From Chitinophaga polysaccharea (GTDB lineage Bacteria > Bacteroidota > Bacteroidia > Chitinophagales > Chitinophagaceae), in contig NZ_VIWO01000002.1 of assembly GCF_007829335.1 (NCBI RefSeq), positions 744,001 to 808,000 of the forward strand: a DNA stretch of 64,000 nt, written 5' to 3'. Shown here in pieces: positions 52,301 through 61,928 of the stretch. The translations under genes were made by a program, and so were the position numbers. Each line of letters begins with the position of its first letter. Positions within the stretch are counted from its first letter, which is position 1. The notes beneath the pieces were generated by a model. That model did no database searches, was not told where the DNA came from, and saw only the letters and a program-made list of their open reading frames with translations.

Positions 52301-53359
52301 ATGTCTACCACCACACTCGCCCATCCTGGCCAGCCCGTGAAGACTACGTCGCTGGAAAATTTCTTTCCTGGTTACTTCGCCCTGGTAATGGCTACTGGTA
52401 TCGTTTCCATTGGCATGTTCCTGTGGGGGCATCGTTTGCCTGCAGAAATTTTCCTGGGACTGAACATTTTTTTTTACGCTCTTTTATGGGGGATCCTGAT
52501 TGTGCGGATCATCAGGTATCCTTTGGTAGTATGGAATGATTTGCACCATTCTGCCCGGGGTGTTACTTTTCTTACCCTGGTAGCGGGTAATAATGTACTG
52601 GGCAGCCAGGTGGCCCTTATCACGGGTCGCATGGATATAGCGCTGATACTATGGATAGCGGGGTTTGTGTTGTGGATATTGCTCCTGTATACTTTCTTCC
52701 TGGTAAATATCATGAAAGAACCCAAGCCTACACTCTCGCAGAGTATTAGTGGTGCCTGGTTGCTGATAGTGGTGGCCACCGAATCGGTAGCGGTATTGGG
52801 CGCCATCATCGCTAACAGTAGTGTGCTGCACTGGCTGATCGCGTTTATTTCCCTTTGCACGTATATGATTGGCGGCATGTTTTATTTTGTGCTGATTGGA
52901 TTGATTCTTTACCGCTGGCTTTTTTTTAGTATGAAAGCAGAAACGCTGACGCCTCCTTACTGGATTAATATGGGCGCCGTAGCCATCATTACGCTTGCAG
53001 GTTCCCGGTTGGTAATGTATGCCCATGCCCATGAAACACTCCTTGTTTGGGCTGGTTTTGTACAGGCATTCACCTTATTTTTTTGGGCTTTTGCCAGCTG
53101 GTGGATTCCCCTGTTGTTCCTGATGTTTGCGTACCGGCATTTTATAGCCCGGGTTCCGTTGCAATATGATCCGCAATATTGGTCCATGGTATTCCCGCTG
53201 GGCATGTACGGCGTATGTACGTTCACGTATTCCGCCATTACAGGCTTCAGTTTTCTCAAACCCATTTCGGCTTTATTTGTTATATTAGCTTTAAGTACCT
53301 GGGTTATTGTACTGATAGGCTTGTTTATTGAAATGTTTTCAGCAGGGAAGAAACAATAA
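52301..53359 (+). CDS. SLAC1/TehA-type anion channel or tellurite-resistance/dicarboxylate transporter
   Basis: This 352-residue protein has ten hydrophobic helices and the family start FFPGYFALVMATGIVSIGMF. The superfamily includes TehA, Mae1 and plant SLAC1 nitrate/chloride channels. The database name tellurite resistance would mislead, because the gene lies 38 bases before a cytochrome b gene and heads an operon for a molybdenum oxidoreductase. It probably moves the substrate or product anion, for example nitrate, nitrite or a sulfur oxyanion. Confidence 0.85.
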   Translation: MSTTTLAHPGQPVKTTSLENFFPGYFALVMATGIVSIGMFLWGHRLPAEIFLGLNIFFYALLWGILIVRIIRYPLVVWNDLHHSARGVTFLTLVAGNNVLGSQVALITGRMDIALILWIAGFVLWILLLYTFFLVNIMKEPKPTLSQSISGAWLLIVVATESVAVLGAIIANSSVLHWLIAFISLCTYMIGGMFYFVLIGLILYRWLFFSMKAETLTPPYWINMGAVAIITLAGSRLVMYAHAHETLLVWAGFVQAFTLFFWAFASWWIPLLFLMFAYRHFIARVPLQYDPQYWSMVFPLGMYGVCTFTYSAITGFSFLKPISALFVILALSTWVIVLIGLFIEMFSAGKKQ

Positions 53360-53397
53360 CCGCGTGTCCTCTTCCGGAAAACCTTAAACTGATCGCC

Positions 53398-54462
53398 ATG
53401 CATTTTTCTCTCAATAAAAAAGCAGCGCTGATTTCATTTGTGGCAACGGTTGTCTGTGTGGTCATCTCTTTTTACGGGTCGCGAAAGCTGCAAAATTTTG
53501 ACCCTGCGTTAATTGCTTATTTATTCGGTACGCTCTTCGCCCTCTTTGGCGGCATTTATCGCTACTGTGTATGGCTGCAGCGGCCTCCTACCTGGTTGTA
53601 TTTCAAGCGTACCTGGCAACTGGTATTCAACGGCCGGTTCTTTGTCCATGCCTGGACCTTAATTACAGATGCGATAAAAAACCTGTTGTTCCAACAGTTT
53701 ATTTATCCAAGGGGTAAAAAACGCTGGATCGCGCATTTTATGCTGGCCTCCGGCTGTATGGCGGCATTTGCCATTACCATTCCACTTACCCTTGGTTGGA
53801 TCAACTTCACCCTGGATCCATCTACTGCGCTAGACCCGGGCATGACCAAACTTTATAACGCCAATTTCTTCGGCTTCAAAGTGATGAGCTTTCAACTGGG
53901 CTCTGCACTGGCATTTTTTATTTTCCATGCGCTTACCTGGTGCTCCTGGCTGGTGATTGCAGGAGCAGTAATATTTCTCGTGAGAAGGTTAACCAATGCG
54001 GGACTGATTGCATCTCAAACATTTGAAGGGGACTTACTGCCATTGATACTACTGATCATTATTTCGGTAACCGGACTGGGATTGAATTTCAGCTATGCTT
54101 TCATGAAAGGTATTGCATACGACTTTATGTCTGTAACACATGCCATATCGGTGATACTCTTCCTGGTATGGATTCCTTTCGGGAAGTTCTTTCATATCAT
54201 CCAGCGGCCCGCTCAAATCGGTGCACATATCTACCGCCGGGAGGGTGAGAAAAAAGGTATGGCTGTTTGTCCGCATACCGGCAAGGAATTTACCTCGCAA
54301 CTGCACGTCGATGATCTGAAAAGGGTGACCAGGGAATTAGGATTTGATTTCACACTGGAAGATGGCAGCTCGCACCTGGATTATAGCCCGGAAGGGAAAC
54401 GCTCCCTGTTGGCGAAAGCGCATCTCAAGGCCAGGCAGGAAAACGGAAAACTATTTGGATAA
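53398..54462 (+). CDS. NarI-like cytochrome b membrane subunit
   Basis: This 354-residue protein has six or so membrane helices and four histidines placed as in heme b ligands: RWIAHFMLASG, FFIFHALTWC, SVTHAISVILF and KFFHIIQRP. A short cytoplasmic tail (from about 285) carries CPHTGKEF. It likely delivers electrons from quinol to the iron-sulfur subunit. The assignment rests on the histidine pattern and on the gene order, since overall similarity to NarI is weak. Confidence 0.75.
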   Translation: MHFSLNKKAALISFVATVVCVVISFYGSRKLQNFDPALIAYLFGTLFALFGGIYRYCVWLQRPPTWLYFKRTWQLVFNGRFFVHAWTLITDAIKNLLFQQFIYPRGKKRWIAHFMLASGCMAAFAITIPLTLGWINFTLDPSTALDPGMTKLYNANFFGFKVMSFQLGSALAFFIFHALTWCSWLVIAGAVIFLVRRLTNAGLIASQTFEGDLLPLILLIIISVTGLGLNFSYAFMKGIAYDFMSVTHAISVILFLVWIPFGKFFHIIQRPAQIGAHIYRREGEKKGMAVCPHTGKEFTSQLHVDDLKRVTRELGFDFTLEDGSSHLDYSPEGKRSLLAKAHLKARQENGKLFG

Positions 54463-54499
54463 TCAACGCCCGCCTACCGGCGTATAAAATACGATCAGC

Positions 54500-56713
54500 A
54501 TGGCTAAATTACCCGTATCCCCGGAAAAAATTATCACACATTTTGGTCCACATCTCAACTTCGCGCCACAGGAAGGCTATCCCGGCAGAGATGAACCCGA
54601 CGCCACCGTGAAAACGCATTGCTGTTTTTGTGGTATGCAATGCGGTATCCAGTTACTGGTAAAAAACAACAAAGTGGTAGGCTTTGAGCCCTGGATGGAA
54701 TTCCCTTTCAATGAAGGCAGGTTATGCCCCAAGGGGGTTCAACGATACCTCCAGGACAATCACCCCGACCGCCTGTTGGAACCGCTGCAAAGAGTGGAAG
54801 GAGAAGGCTTCAAGCCCATTGCCTGGGATGATGCACTCAACCGCGTAACTACCGCCATCAGGCAGATACAGGCTGCCCACGGGAAAGATGCCTTTTCTAT
54901 TTTATCAGGCGTTTCCCTCACCAATGAAAAAAGTTATTTGATGGGCAAGTTTGCCCGGGTAGCCGTGAAGACGGCCAACCTCGATTACAACGGCCGCCTG
55001 TGCATGGTGAGTGCCGGCGCCGGTAATAAAAAAGCATTTGGGCTCGACAGAGGTTCCAACAACTACGCCGACCTGGAACATGCAGAAGTGATTATCGTTA
55101 CCGGCGCCAATGTGAGCGAAACCTTTCCTACCCTCACCCACTGGCTTTGGCGTGCCAGAGATAATGGCGCCAAACTAATAGTTATAGATCCGCGGGTAAT
55201 TCCGCTGGCACGTACCGCCGATATACATCTCGCCATTAAGCCGGGCACCGACTCCGCCCTGTATGGCGCTATGCTCAAACACCTGGTGGATCACGACCTG
55301 CTGGACCATGATTTTATCCGCGAACATACCACCGGTTTTGCCGACACCATTGCTGCCGTACAGGACTATACGCTGGAATGGGCCGAAGCAATAACAGGTA
55401 TAGAAAAAGAGAAAATACGCCAGGCCGCCGACTTATGGGGCAGGGCCAGCACCAGCTTCCTGTTGCATGCCCGGGGCATTGAGCATCATTCCAAAGGCGT
55501 AGAAAACGTATTGGGATGTATTAACCTGGTACTGGCCACCGGGCGCATTGGCCGCCCTTACTGCGGCTATGCTACTATCACAGGCCAGGGCAACGGCCAG
55601 GGAGGCAGGGAACATGGTCATAAATGCGATCAGCTGCCCGGCAACCGCGACATCACCAATCCCGAACACCGGAAATATATAGCCGGCGTATGGGGCATTC
55701 CTGAAGCGGAACTGCCCGGGAAAGGCCTCACCGCCTGGGAACTGATAGAAGCCATCCACCAGGGAGAAGTAAAAGGATTATTATCTATCTGCTTTAATCC
55801 GCTGGTGTCGCTGCCTAACAATAACTATGTAAGAGAAGCACTGGAAAAGCTGGAGTTTTATGTTTGCATCGACTTTTTCCTCAATGAAACAGCCCGGCAT
55901 GCCGACATTGTGCTGGCAGGCTCCTTACATGAAGAGGAAGAAGGCACCGTAACCACCGCGGAAGGTAGGGTAGTTCGTATACGCAGGGCCGTTACCCCTC
56001 CGGGAAATGCCCGCACCGACACATCCATTATACTGGACCTGGCAGCCAGGCTGGGAGAAGCTGATAAGTTTACCTACGCCGATACCGAAGCTATTTTTAA
56101 TGAACTGCGGGTAGCCTCCAAAGGCGGTACCGCCGATTATTACGGCATCACCTATAAAAAAATTGAAGATAATATGGGCATCTTCTGGCCCTGTCCTTCA
56201 GAAGAGCATCCGGGCACACCACGGCTTTGGGAGGACAGACAATTTGCGACGCCTGATGGGAAAGCACATTTTAATCCCGTACAATTCCGCGAGCCCAGTG
56301 AAGTAACAGATAGTGAATTTCCAGTGGTACTCACTACCGGCCGCGTGGTATCGCAGTATCTCAGTGGCACGCAAACCAGGCGTATCGGTAAACTGGTAGG
56401 CCTTATCCCCGAGCCGTTGCTGGAGATACACCCCGAGCTGGCGCAACGCTATAATATCCGGCAACGCGAAACCGTGAGGGTTACCACCCGCCGCGGCAGC
56501 GCTGAGTTTCCGGCCAACATCGTAGAAACGATACGGAAAGATACCGTATTCATTCCCTACCACTGGCCCGGGAAAAAATCGGCCAACCAGCTGACCATCG
56601 GCACCCTGGACCCAGTATCCAAAATCCCTGAATTCAAGGTATGCGCCTGCCAGCTGGAGCCATTAGGCATTTTCACGCAACCCGGCGAAACAAACGCCTT
56701 TGACAGTATCTGA
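54500..56713 (+). CDS. Molybdopterin oxidoreductase, NapA/NarB-like catalytic subunit
   Basis: This 737-residue protein has an N-terminal [4Fe-4S] site (cysteines 41, 44, 48 and 76 in CCFCGMQC and GRLCPKG). The probable molybdenum ligand is Cys168 in [12 protein letters not shown], as in NapA, NasA and NarB. A C-terminal molybdopterin-binding domain ([18 protein letters not shown]) is present. There is no Tat signal, so it works on the cytoplasmic face. The best guess is nitrate reduction, but other oxyanions are possible. The neighbours supply an iron-sulfur, a Rieske and a cytochrome b subunit. Confidence 0.9.
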   Translation: MAKLPVSPEKIITHFGPHLNFAPQEGYPGRDEPDATVKTHCCFCGMQCGIQLLVKNNKVVGFEPWMEFPFNEGRLCPKGVQRYLQDNHPDRLLEPLQRVEGEGFKPIAWDDALNRVTTAIRQIQAAHGKDAFSILSGVSLTNEKSYLMGKFARVAVKTANLDYNGRLCMVSAGAGNKKAFGLDRGSNNYADLEHAEVIIVTGANVSETFPTLTHWLWRARDNGAKLIVIDPRVIPLARTADIHLAIKPGTDSALYGAMLKHLVDHDLLDHDFIREHTTGFADTIAAVQDYTLEWAEAITGIEKEKIRQAADLWGRASTSFLLHARGIEHHSKGVENVLGCINLVLATGRIGRPYCGYATITGQGNGQGGREHGHKCDQLPGNRDITNPEHRKYIAGVWGIPEAELPGKGLTAWELIEAIHQGEVKGLLSICFNPLVSLPNNNYVREALEKLEFYVCIDFFLNETARHADIVLAGSLHEEEEGTVTTAEGRVVRIRRAVTPPGNARTDTSIILDLAARLGEADKFTYADTEAIFNELRVASKGGTADYYGITYKKIEDNMGIFWPCPSEEHPGTPRLWEDRQFATPDGKAHFNPVQFREPSEVTDSEFPVVLTTGRVVSQYLSGTQTRRIGKLVGLIPEPLLEIHPELAQRYNIRQRETVRVTTRRGSAEFPANIVETIRKDTVFIPYHWPGKKSANQLTIGTLDPVSKIPEFKVCACQLEPLGIFTQPGETNAFDSI

Positions 56714-56737
56714 TTTGACGCTAAATATTATAACCAT

Positions 56738-57307
56738 ATGGAAGTTACCGCCTACAAAACCGATATGGAGTTTTTCGTGGACATGCAGCGCTGCATTGGC
56801 TGTAAAGCTTGCGAAATGGCCTGCGCAGAATGCGAAACCAACGGTCACGAAAGCATGATCCATGTAAACTATGTAGAACGCGCCGTTACCATTCAAACTA
56901 CGGTGCAGGTGTGCATGCATTGCGACAACCCCGTATGCGCGCGGGTATGCCCGGCAGACGCCATTTCGAAAGATGATTTTGGTGTGGTGCATACTGCCAA
57001 CACCGCCCGCTGTATCGGCTGCTCCAATTGCGTAATGGCATGCCCCTTTGGTGTACCCATCAAAGAAGAAAAGTACGATATGATGATGAAGTGCAACATG
57101 TGCTATGATCGTACCAGCGCAGGCAAAAAACCGATGTGCGCCACCGTTTGTCCCAGCCAGGTCCTGTTCTACGGCACCCGGGAAGAAATCAGCCGCATGC
57201 GTCCTAACAGCACACCGGTGAACACCTTCCTTTTCGGCGCAGAAATCGTGACCACAAAAGTGAATATCATGATGCCCAAAGGCAGTACTCATTTGAGAAT
57301 ACATTAA
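56738..57307 (+). CDS. Four-cluster ferredoxin subunit, DmsB/PsrB-like
   Basis: This 189-residue protein carries four cysteine groups: [44 protein letters not shown] and [20 protein letters not shown]. They would bind four [4Fe-4S] clusters. This is the electron-transfer subunit of DMSO-reductase-family complexes. It starts 24 bases after the catalytic subunit and ends ten bases before the Rieske gene. Confidence 0.93.
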   Translation: MEVTAYKTDMEFFVDMQRCIGCKACEMACAECETNGHESMIHVNYVERAVTIQTTVQVCMHCDNPVCARVCPADAISKDDFGVVHTANTARCIGCSNCVMACPFGVPIKEEKYDMMMKCNMCYDRTSAGKKPMCATVCPSQVLFYGTREEISRMRPNSTPVNTFLFGAEIVTTKVNIMMPKGSTHLRIH

Positions 57308-57317
57308 ACTGGATCAT

Positions 57318-57842
57318 ATGTCCGATAAACCTACTACTGAACCGCACTGGAAACAGGACTTTCCCATTGAAAGAACTGAAGCGACTAAAATCAGTCGCCG
57401 TGACTTTGCCCGGTTCCTGTGCCTGGTATCCGGGGGACTCGCCGCCGGCAGCGCCTATGTAGCCGTAAAAGCCAATTTCTTTCCACCGGAAGACGTGAAG
57501 GGAGAACATTTTATCTGTAAAACCCACAGCGTACCTACAGGCGGCACCCGATCCTTTACCCTTACAGGAAGCAACATCCCATATATACTCATCCGGCTTG
57601 AAAACGGCAGCTGGAGGGCCTACGAGCAAAAATGTACCCATCTCTCCTGCGCGGTATATTATAAGCCTGGCAGTGGCCAAATCGTATGCCCCTGCCATGA
57701 AGGGTTCTTTGATGCCATGACCGGCGACGTGCTCGCGGGGCCGCCGCCCAGGCCTTTACCGGCACTGGAAGTAGTACTGAAAGGAGAAGATGTATATGTG
57801 AAAGCGGTTGGTGGTGAATTAACTAAAAATGAGTCGTTATGA
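57318..57842 (+). CDS. Tat-exported Rieske 2Fe-2S protein
   Basis: This 174-residue protein has a twin-arginine signal (SRRDFARFLCLVSGG, residues 29-43) that probably stays as a membrane anchor, and a Rieske domain with CTHLSC and CPCHEGFFD, which contain the two Cys-x-His pairs. It would sit on the periplasmic side and pass electrons between quinol or another donor and the complex. It overlaps the next gene by four bases (ATGA). Confidence 0.93.
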   Translation: MSDKPTTEPHWKQDFPIERTEATKISRRDFARFLCLVSGGLAAGSAYVAVKANFFPPEDVKGEHFICKTHSVPTGGTRSFTLTGSNIPYILIRLENGSWRAYEQKCTHLSCAVYYKPGSGQIVCPCHEGFFDAMTGDVLAGPPPRPLPALEVVLKGEDVYVKAVGGELTKNESL

Positions 57843-58093
57843 GTAACTTCAAAGATGCGCAAAACAAAGCGCATCCCAATAAAACCAATACCCTGATATC
57901 AGCACTGATCATTATTCTTATTCTGAATATCAGCCTGCAGATATGGTTACTGTATACCGGCCTTAACAATGCGCTGGGAGATAACCGGGATATTGCATTG
58001 CCGGCTTTTATTGCATCCTTGGTATTATTCCTGATCGGGTTCTTTTGGTTATATTTTTTACCGATGGGATATAAGAAGAGTAGGGAGAAGTAA
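57839..58093 (+). CDS. Small two-helix membrane protein, DUF6755-like
   Basis: This 84-residue protein has two membrane helices (about 22-42 and 51-73) and polar ends. Its ATG overlaps the Rieske stop by four bases. It resembles the small subunit DUF6755 seen with such complexes. The role may be assembly or anchoring. Confidence 0.7.
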   Translation: MSNFKDAQNKAHPNKTNTLISALIIILILNISLQIWLLYTGLNNALGDNRDIALPAFIASLVLFLIGFFWLYFLPMGYKKSREK

Positions 58094-58132
58094 AAAGCAG
58101 GCCCCTCTTATCCCGAAGCAGCCTGCTTTTTT
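58092..58132 (+). terminator. Terminator of the molybdoenzyme operon
   Basis: AAAAAGCAGGC at 58092-58102 pairs with GCCTGCTTTTT at 58121-58131 around an 18-base loop. It also faces the convergent gene that ends at 58152. Confidence 0.8.
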
Positions 58133-58151
58133 AATCAAATGACTTTATCAT

Positions 58152-58745
58152 TTAGTTCTTTCTGCTCAGTTTATATCCCTCCCGCATCATATTCAATCCG
58201 TAAGTAATGGTGGCCAAAGCGGTACCCAGTCCTACCAGCACGACAACTGATTCCTGGCTGCCCTGGCGAAAGGTGAGCCAGATTCCTGCCAACGCCACCA
58301 GGCTGGTCCAGGTAGCGGTGTAGTAGTCGAGCTTACGCTTAAACACCCAGGCCATTGGGTAAAAATGCAGTCCCACTATCAATGCAATAGCAGGGATAAC
58401 ATATTGCTGCAGCCTCAGGCTGGAGAGTACTGTACAGGTAGGGAAGATGGCTACCCCTTCTCCCCCGAAAATAATACCAAACCATTTTCCTGTTCTCTTT
58501 TCCTCTGCTTTATCTTCTTCGCTGGTTACTTTGGGAAAAGCCGCCGCAATTTTATACAGGTAAATGGCGAAACCAAGTAACAGTAAGCCAAACAGGAAGC
58601 CTATTGTCAACAAAACACTTCCATAAATAGCAGGTAATCCAAGGGAGGCTAAACGCAGCCAGAAAAAGGTAAATGCCGCCATCAGCAGCAGACCGCCGGC
58701 AACACCTCTCAGCGCTTTGCCGGGGACTAAAGGATTTTCATTCAT
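58152..58745 (-). CDS. Uncharacterised multi-pass membrane protein
   Basis: This 197-residue protein has six hydrophobic segments (about 17-35, 42-64, 88-106, 112-130, 143-157 and 165-185) and a conserved-looking VGLHFYPMAWVFKRKLDYYTATW near residue 120. That segment recalls DUF7010-type proteins, but I am not sure. No functional context is visible, and it is transcribed away from the DyP gene. Confidence 0.65.
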   Translation of the reverse strand: MNENPLVPGKALRGVAGGLLLMAAFTFFWLRLASLGLPAIYGSVLLTIGFLFGLLLLGFAIYLYKIAAAFPKVTSEEDKAEEKRTGKWFGIIFGGEGVAIFPTCTVLSSLRLQQYVIPAIALIVGLHFYPMAWVFKRKLDYYTATWTSLVALAGIWLTFRQGSQESVVVLVGLGTALATITYGLNMMREGYKLSRKN

Positions 58746-58835
58746 ATCAATAATAAAAATTTACATAGGAAAGTACGAAGCTTCCTGCTATTTCGTCAAC
58801 GGCTAACATTAAAATCAACTTAAATATATTGGGCA

Positions 58836-59768
58836 TCAATCGCCATCAGCAGAAAATTTGTCCAGCATATCGAGGGTGGGCACAAAAAATAGACTGCCTG
58901 TTTGGGCTGTACTGAAATCCAGCAGGCGATCATAATTCCCTTCGGGCTCCCCTATAAACATGTTTTGCAACATCTTCTTTACCGTACTAAAAGTGCTGGC
59001 ATAGGCAATAAAGTAGGTTCCCATTTCATTGGTAGACATATTGCCAAAAGGCATATTATCACGGATAATTTTGAAGTCATCACCGATATTGGCCACCGCG
59101 GTATGCGCATTCTTAGGCTTCACCTCATCGGGCATTTCTATATCGGTGGATTTATAGCGACCAAATACCTTCTCCTGCTCTGTTACCGGCAAGTGATTAA
59201 AGGCTTTGAGGTCGTGTATATATTTCTGTACAAATAAATAGCTGCCTCCTTTATACGCAGGATCAGCATCACCGACAAGGCCAAAGTAGGCGCGGTCTTC
59301 GCCATGGGGATTTTCCGTACCATCTACAAAGCCCAGGATAGAGCGGCCGTCCCAGTAACGAAAACCATGTACTTCTTCCACGGCAATAGCTACCGGCGCC
59401 AGTATATCAGTGATGGCGGCCGCCATGTCGTAGCATATGCTGCTATTCGTTCCCCGCAGATGAAAATGTAAATCGCCCTTCGTGGCCACCGCGGTATGCT
59501 GCTGGCCGGCGATAGGAGCAAAATTTTCCAACTCTTTCGGAAGTGGTGCCGGCAGCTGCAATTTATTCCAGGCATCATAACCAATACCCATTACGCAGCT
59601 AACGCCACCTGTGGAAAAACGGGTATAGGCCGAATGATTCAGGTTGACGACCAGCGCGCAGATATCTTTAAAAATATCTTCGACGATAGCCTCGTCTTTA
59701 AAGTTCCATACCATAAAAATAGTGTTGATACCACCATCATCTAATACATGCTGCGGTTTAGGATTCAT
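58836..59768 (-). CDS. DyP-type heme peroxidase
   Basis: This 310-residue protein has the GxxDG motif with the catalytic aspartate (ILGFVDGTENP, about residues 145-155) and the proximal histidine in KNAHTAVANIGDD (about 225). The arginine region DNMPFGNMSTNEMGTYFIAYAST follows. There is no signal peptide, so it is cytoplasmic. No encapsulin gene or cargo tail is present. It lies 54 bases downstream of the bestrophin gene and may share its transcript. Confidence 0.93.
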   Translation of the reverse strand: MNPKPQHVLDDGGINTIFMVWNFKDEAIVEDIFKDICALVVNLNHSAYTRFSTGGVSCVMGIGYDAWNKLQLPAPLPKELENFAPIAGQQHTAVATKGDLHFHLRGTNSSICYDMAAAITDILAPVAIAVEEVHGFRYWDGRSILGFVDGTENPHGEDRAYFGLVGDADPAYKGGSYLFVQKYIHDLKAFNHLPVTEQEKVFGRYKSTDIEMPDEVKPKNAHTAVANIGDDFKIIRDNMPFGNMSTNEMGTYFIAYASTFSTVKKMLQNMFIGEPEGNYDRLLDFSTAQTGSLFFVPTLDMLDKFSADGD

Positions 59769-59822
59769 ATCTGTGTTTATTGCACTAATGTATAATTTTC
59801 TTTAAGATGTAATAGCTATTTG

Positions 59823-60746
59823 TTAATCGATCACGCCATGATCGGCCACCTGCGTAATCTCAATGGGCTTACCGATCAATTCCGCCAGGGTTGCGGCTAT
59901 CACCTGGCACATATTCGTGAGGGCCAGATCGTTGGCCGATGTGCCAAACGGCTCTTCAATTTCATCTGCAATTGCTTCAAATGCCACAAAGGTGTAGGCA
60001 ATAAACACCACGATAAATGGGGTCAGCCACCCCAGGTTGTCAACCAGGCCAAACGGCAACAGGAAACAATAAATATAAACCGTGCGATGTAGCAGTACGC
60101 TATAACTGTATGGGATGGGCGTAGATATAATTCGCTCACAGCCTCCTATTATGTCAGCCAGTTTATCCAGGTTTTCATCAAAACGCGCCTGTTGAATGGA
60201 ATCGATCCTGTTCTCTTCCCTGGCCTGTTGCACCCACCGTGCTAAGAGTTTCATCAAGACCACCGGCTTATACTTTGCTGCTGCCACCTTATCGAATTGC
60301 GCTGCATCGAGGTATTTCCCCAGGTCTTCTTCCGCAGGTGTATTTCTCAATTGGTGCTTCAGCGCATACGTTAAAGCAGTAAGCATTTGCACAAAATCCA
60401 GTACGCGGGCTTCGTTGGCAGCATCGTTTCCTAATGTCAACGCCTGACGGGTTAAAGAACGGGTTACGTTCAATAAAGCCCCCCAAAGCTTTCGTCCTTC
60501 CCAAAATCGGTCGTAACTGGCATTGTTGCGAAAACCCAGGAACAGCGCTAATACAAATCCGAATAAAGTCAATGGTGTCGGGTTAAGCGGTACCTTAAAG
60601 GAGAAAATAAAGCCATGGAAATATACAATAGCCAACGACAATATAAACAACATCAGCAGGCGAGGCAGTAATTGTGGCAGTACTGACCCATGCCACACAA
60701 AAAGCATCCTAAACCAGTGTTCTTTTGTTCTTATGATCATATACAA
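59823..60746 (-). CDS. Bestrophin-like anion channel (UPF0187)
   Basis: This 307-residue protein has the family start IIRTKEHWFRMLFVWHGSV, PLTLFGFVLALFLGFRNNASYDRFWEGRKLWG and the second helix pair around residues 220-260 (LLPFGLVDNLGWLTPFIVVFIAYTFV). Bacterial bestrophins form pentameric cation or anion channels. It precedes the DyP gene. Confidence 0.93.
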   Translation of the reverse strand: MYMIIRTKEHWFRMLFVWHGSVLPQLLPRLLMLFILSLAIVYFHGFIFSFKVPLNPTPLTLFGFVLALFLGFRNNASYDRFWEGRKLWGALLNVTRSLTRQALTLGNDAANEARVLDFVQMLTALTYALKHQLRNTPAEEDLGKYLDAAQFDKVAAAKYKPVVLMKLLARWVQQAREENRIDSIQQARFDENLDKLADIIGGCERIISTPIPYSYSVLLHRTVYIYCFLLPFGLVDNLGWLTPFIVVFIAYTFVAFEAIADEIEEPFGTSANDLALTNMCQVIAATLAELIGKPIEITQVADHGVID

Positions 60747-60799
60747 GCAGGTTGATGGTGCGAAAATATAAAATCCGTGCTACACCAGCGCTGAAAATA

Positions 60800-60828
60800 C
60801 TATGGCTGGCCCCAGGGGCCAGCCATAG
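60800..60828. repeat. Perfect 29-base palindrome
   Basis: CTATGGCTGGCCCC and its exact inverse GGGGCCAGCCATAG flank one base. It lies between the bestrophin and SDR genes beside a separate terminator. It could be a transcription terminator of an unknown unit or an intergenic repeat element. Confidence 0.6.
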
Positions 60829-60869
60829 AGAAGAAAAACAGAGAACCGCAACGTGCTTCAGACTACAGT

Positions 60870-60904
60870 AAAATAGAAAAGCCCTCCAGGCTACCTGAAG
60901 GGCT
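60870..60904 (-). terminator. Terminator after the SDR gene
   Basis: The stem AGCCCT/AGGGCT with an inner CAGG/CCTG (60880-60904) is followed on the minus strand by TTTTCTATTTT. It lies just past the SDR stop codon. Confidence 0.8.
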
Positions 60905-60909
60905 ATACG

Positions 60910-61803
60910 TTATTTAAAATAAACGGGCCGGTCGAGGTCGGCCATGAGCGTAGGATGTGCAGGCCGCCACCCCAGCTGTTCCTGGGTTTGTTTACCCGAG
61001 GCTGGTACATCCAACGAAAAGAAGCGGGCCATCCAGCCGAAATGATCCGGCGCAGCCTCGGGCGGCCTGGACTCAACGGGCAACTGCAACCCCTTCCCTA
61101 TCATGGCCGCGATATCGCGGGTGGGGATACCTTCTTCTGCTACTGCATGATATCTTGCGCCCGCCGCGCCTTTTTCCAGTGCGAGCCGGAATACCCGCGC
61201 CGCATCGAAGCGATGCACGGCAGGCCAGCGATTACTGCCATCGCCGATAAACGCCGCCACACCTTTTTCCCGGGCAATATTGATGAGTGCAGGCACAAAA
61301 CCATGATCCCCCTCGCCATGCACGGTTGGGGGCAGTCGTACGATGGACGCCCGCACACCACGTGCAGCGAGGGAAAGCGCCAACTCTTCCGAAGCTGCCC
61401 GTGGAATAGTACGCGGGGAGGCTGCCGGTACATCATTTTCTGTAGCGATATCGCCGTTATGTACCAGCGACGTTCCGGACGTTATCAGCAATGGTCGTTG
61501 GCTGCCTTCCAGCGCAGCTCCCAGGGCACTGATGGCGCCACGATCGGCTTCACAACTGGCGGCAAAGTTGGCAAAATCATGAATGAAGGCCAGGTGGATG
61601 ACCCCATCCGCCGCGACAACACCGCGTTGCAGGCTATCCCTATCGTTAATATCGCCGCGGTGTACCTCCGCTCCTGCTGCTTCCAGCAACCGGGCAGCGG
61701 TATCCGAACGCGCCAGCCCCGTTACCTGGTGGCCCGCCTGCAATAACTCCTGTACTACAGCGGTACCAATAAACCCCGTAGCTCCTGTAACAAAAACACG
61801 CAT
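60910..61803 (-). CDS. NAD-dependent epimerase/SDR-family protein
   Basis: This 297-residue protein has the extended-SDR Rossmann motif VTGATGFIGTAVVQELLQAGH and DRDSLQRGVVAADGVIHLAF. The usual YxxxK is missing: the aligned stretch reads PRAASEELALSLAARGV, as in a subgroup of these proteins that still bind the cofactor. VVHGEGDHGFVP-type sequence (TVHGEGDHGFVP) follows. The substrate is unknown. A Crp/Fnr regulator is divergent and may control it. Confidence 0.88.
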   Translation of the reverse strand: MRVFVTGATGFIGTAVVQELLQAGHQVTGLARSDTAARLLEAAGAEVHRGDINDRDSLQRGVVAADGVIHLAFIHDFANFAASCEADRGAISALGAALEGSQRPLLITSGTSLVHNGDIATENDVPAASPRTIPRAASEELALSLAARGVRASIVRLPPTVHGEGDHGFVPALINIAREKGVAAFIGDGSNRWPAVHRFDAARVFRLALEKGAAGARYHAVAEEGIPTRDIAAMIGKGLQLPVESRPPEAAPDHFGWMARFFSLDVPASGKQTQEQLGWRPAHPTLMADLDRPVYFK

Positions 61804-61855
61804 AAATGTAATTTTGATCGGCTACAAATTTGCAGTGGAAGACTGCCTCATCACA

Positions 61856-61899
61856 AGGACATTTGACACAATTTTTCAAGGTCATTTGACCTACCTTTG
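61856..61899 (+). promoter_or_regulatory. Direct repeat, palindrome and promoter between SDR and Crp/Fnr genes
   Basis: AGGTCATTTGACCT at 61879-61892 is a perfect six-base inverted repeat with a two-base spacer. A weaker copy AGGACATTTGACAC lies 23 bases upstream at 61856. TACCTTTG at 61892-61899 fits the -7 consensus for the plus gene and overlaps the palindrome by one base. It is a likely self-regulation site. Confidence 0.6.
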
Positions 61900-61928
61900 T
61901 ACCGGTCAACCGTATAAAACCGTTACCC

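Noticed and set aside
52301..53359. Link between the TehA-like gene and the ter locus as one tellurite system
   Set aside because: The gene heads a separate operon about 29 kb away and its family is an anion channel. A shared name is not evidence.
58836..59768. DyP peroxidase as encapsulin cargo
   Set aside because: No encapsulin gene is nearby and the C-terminus lacks a cargo-type tail.
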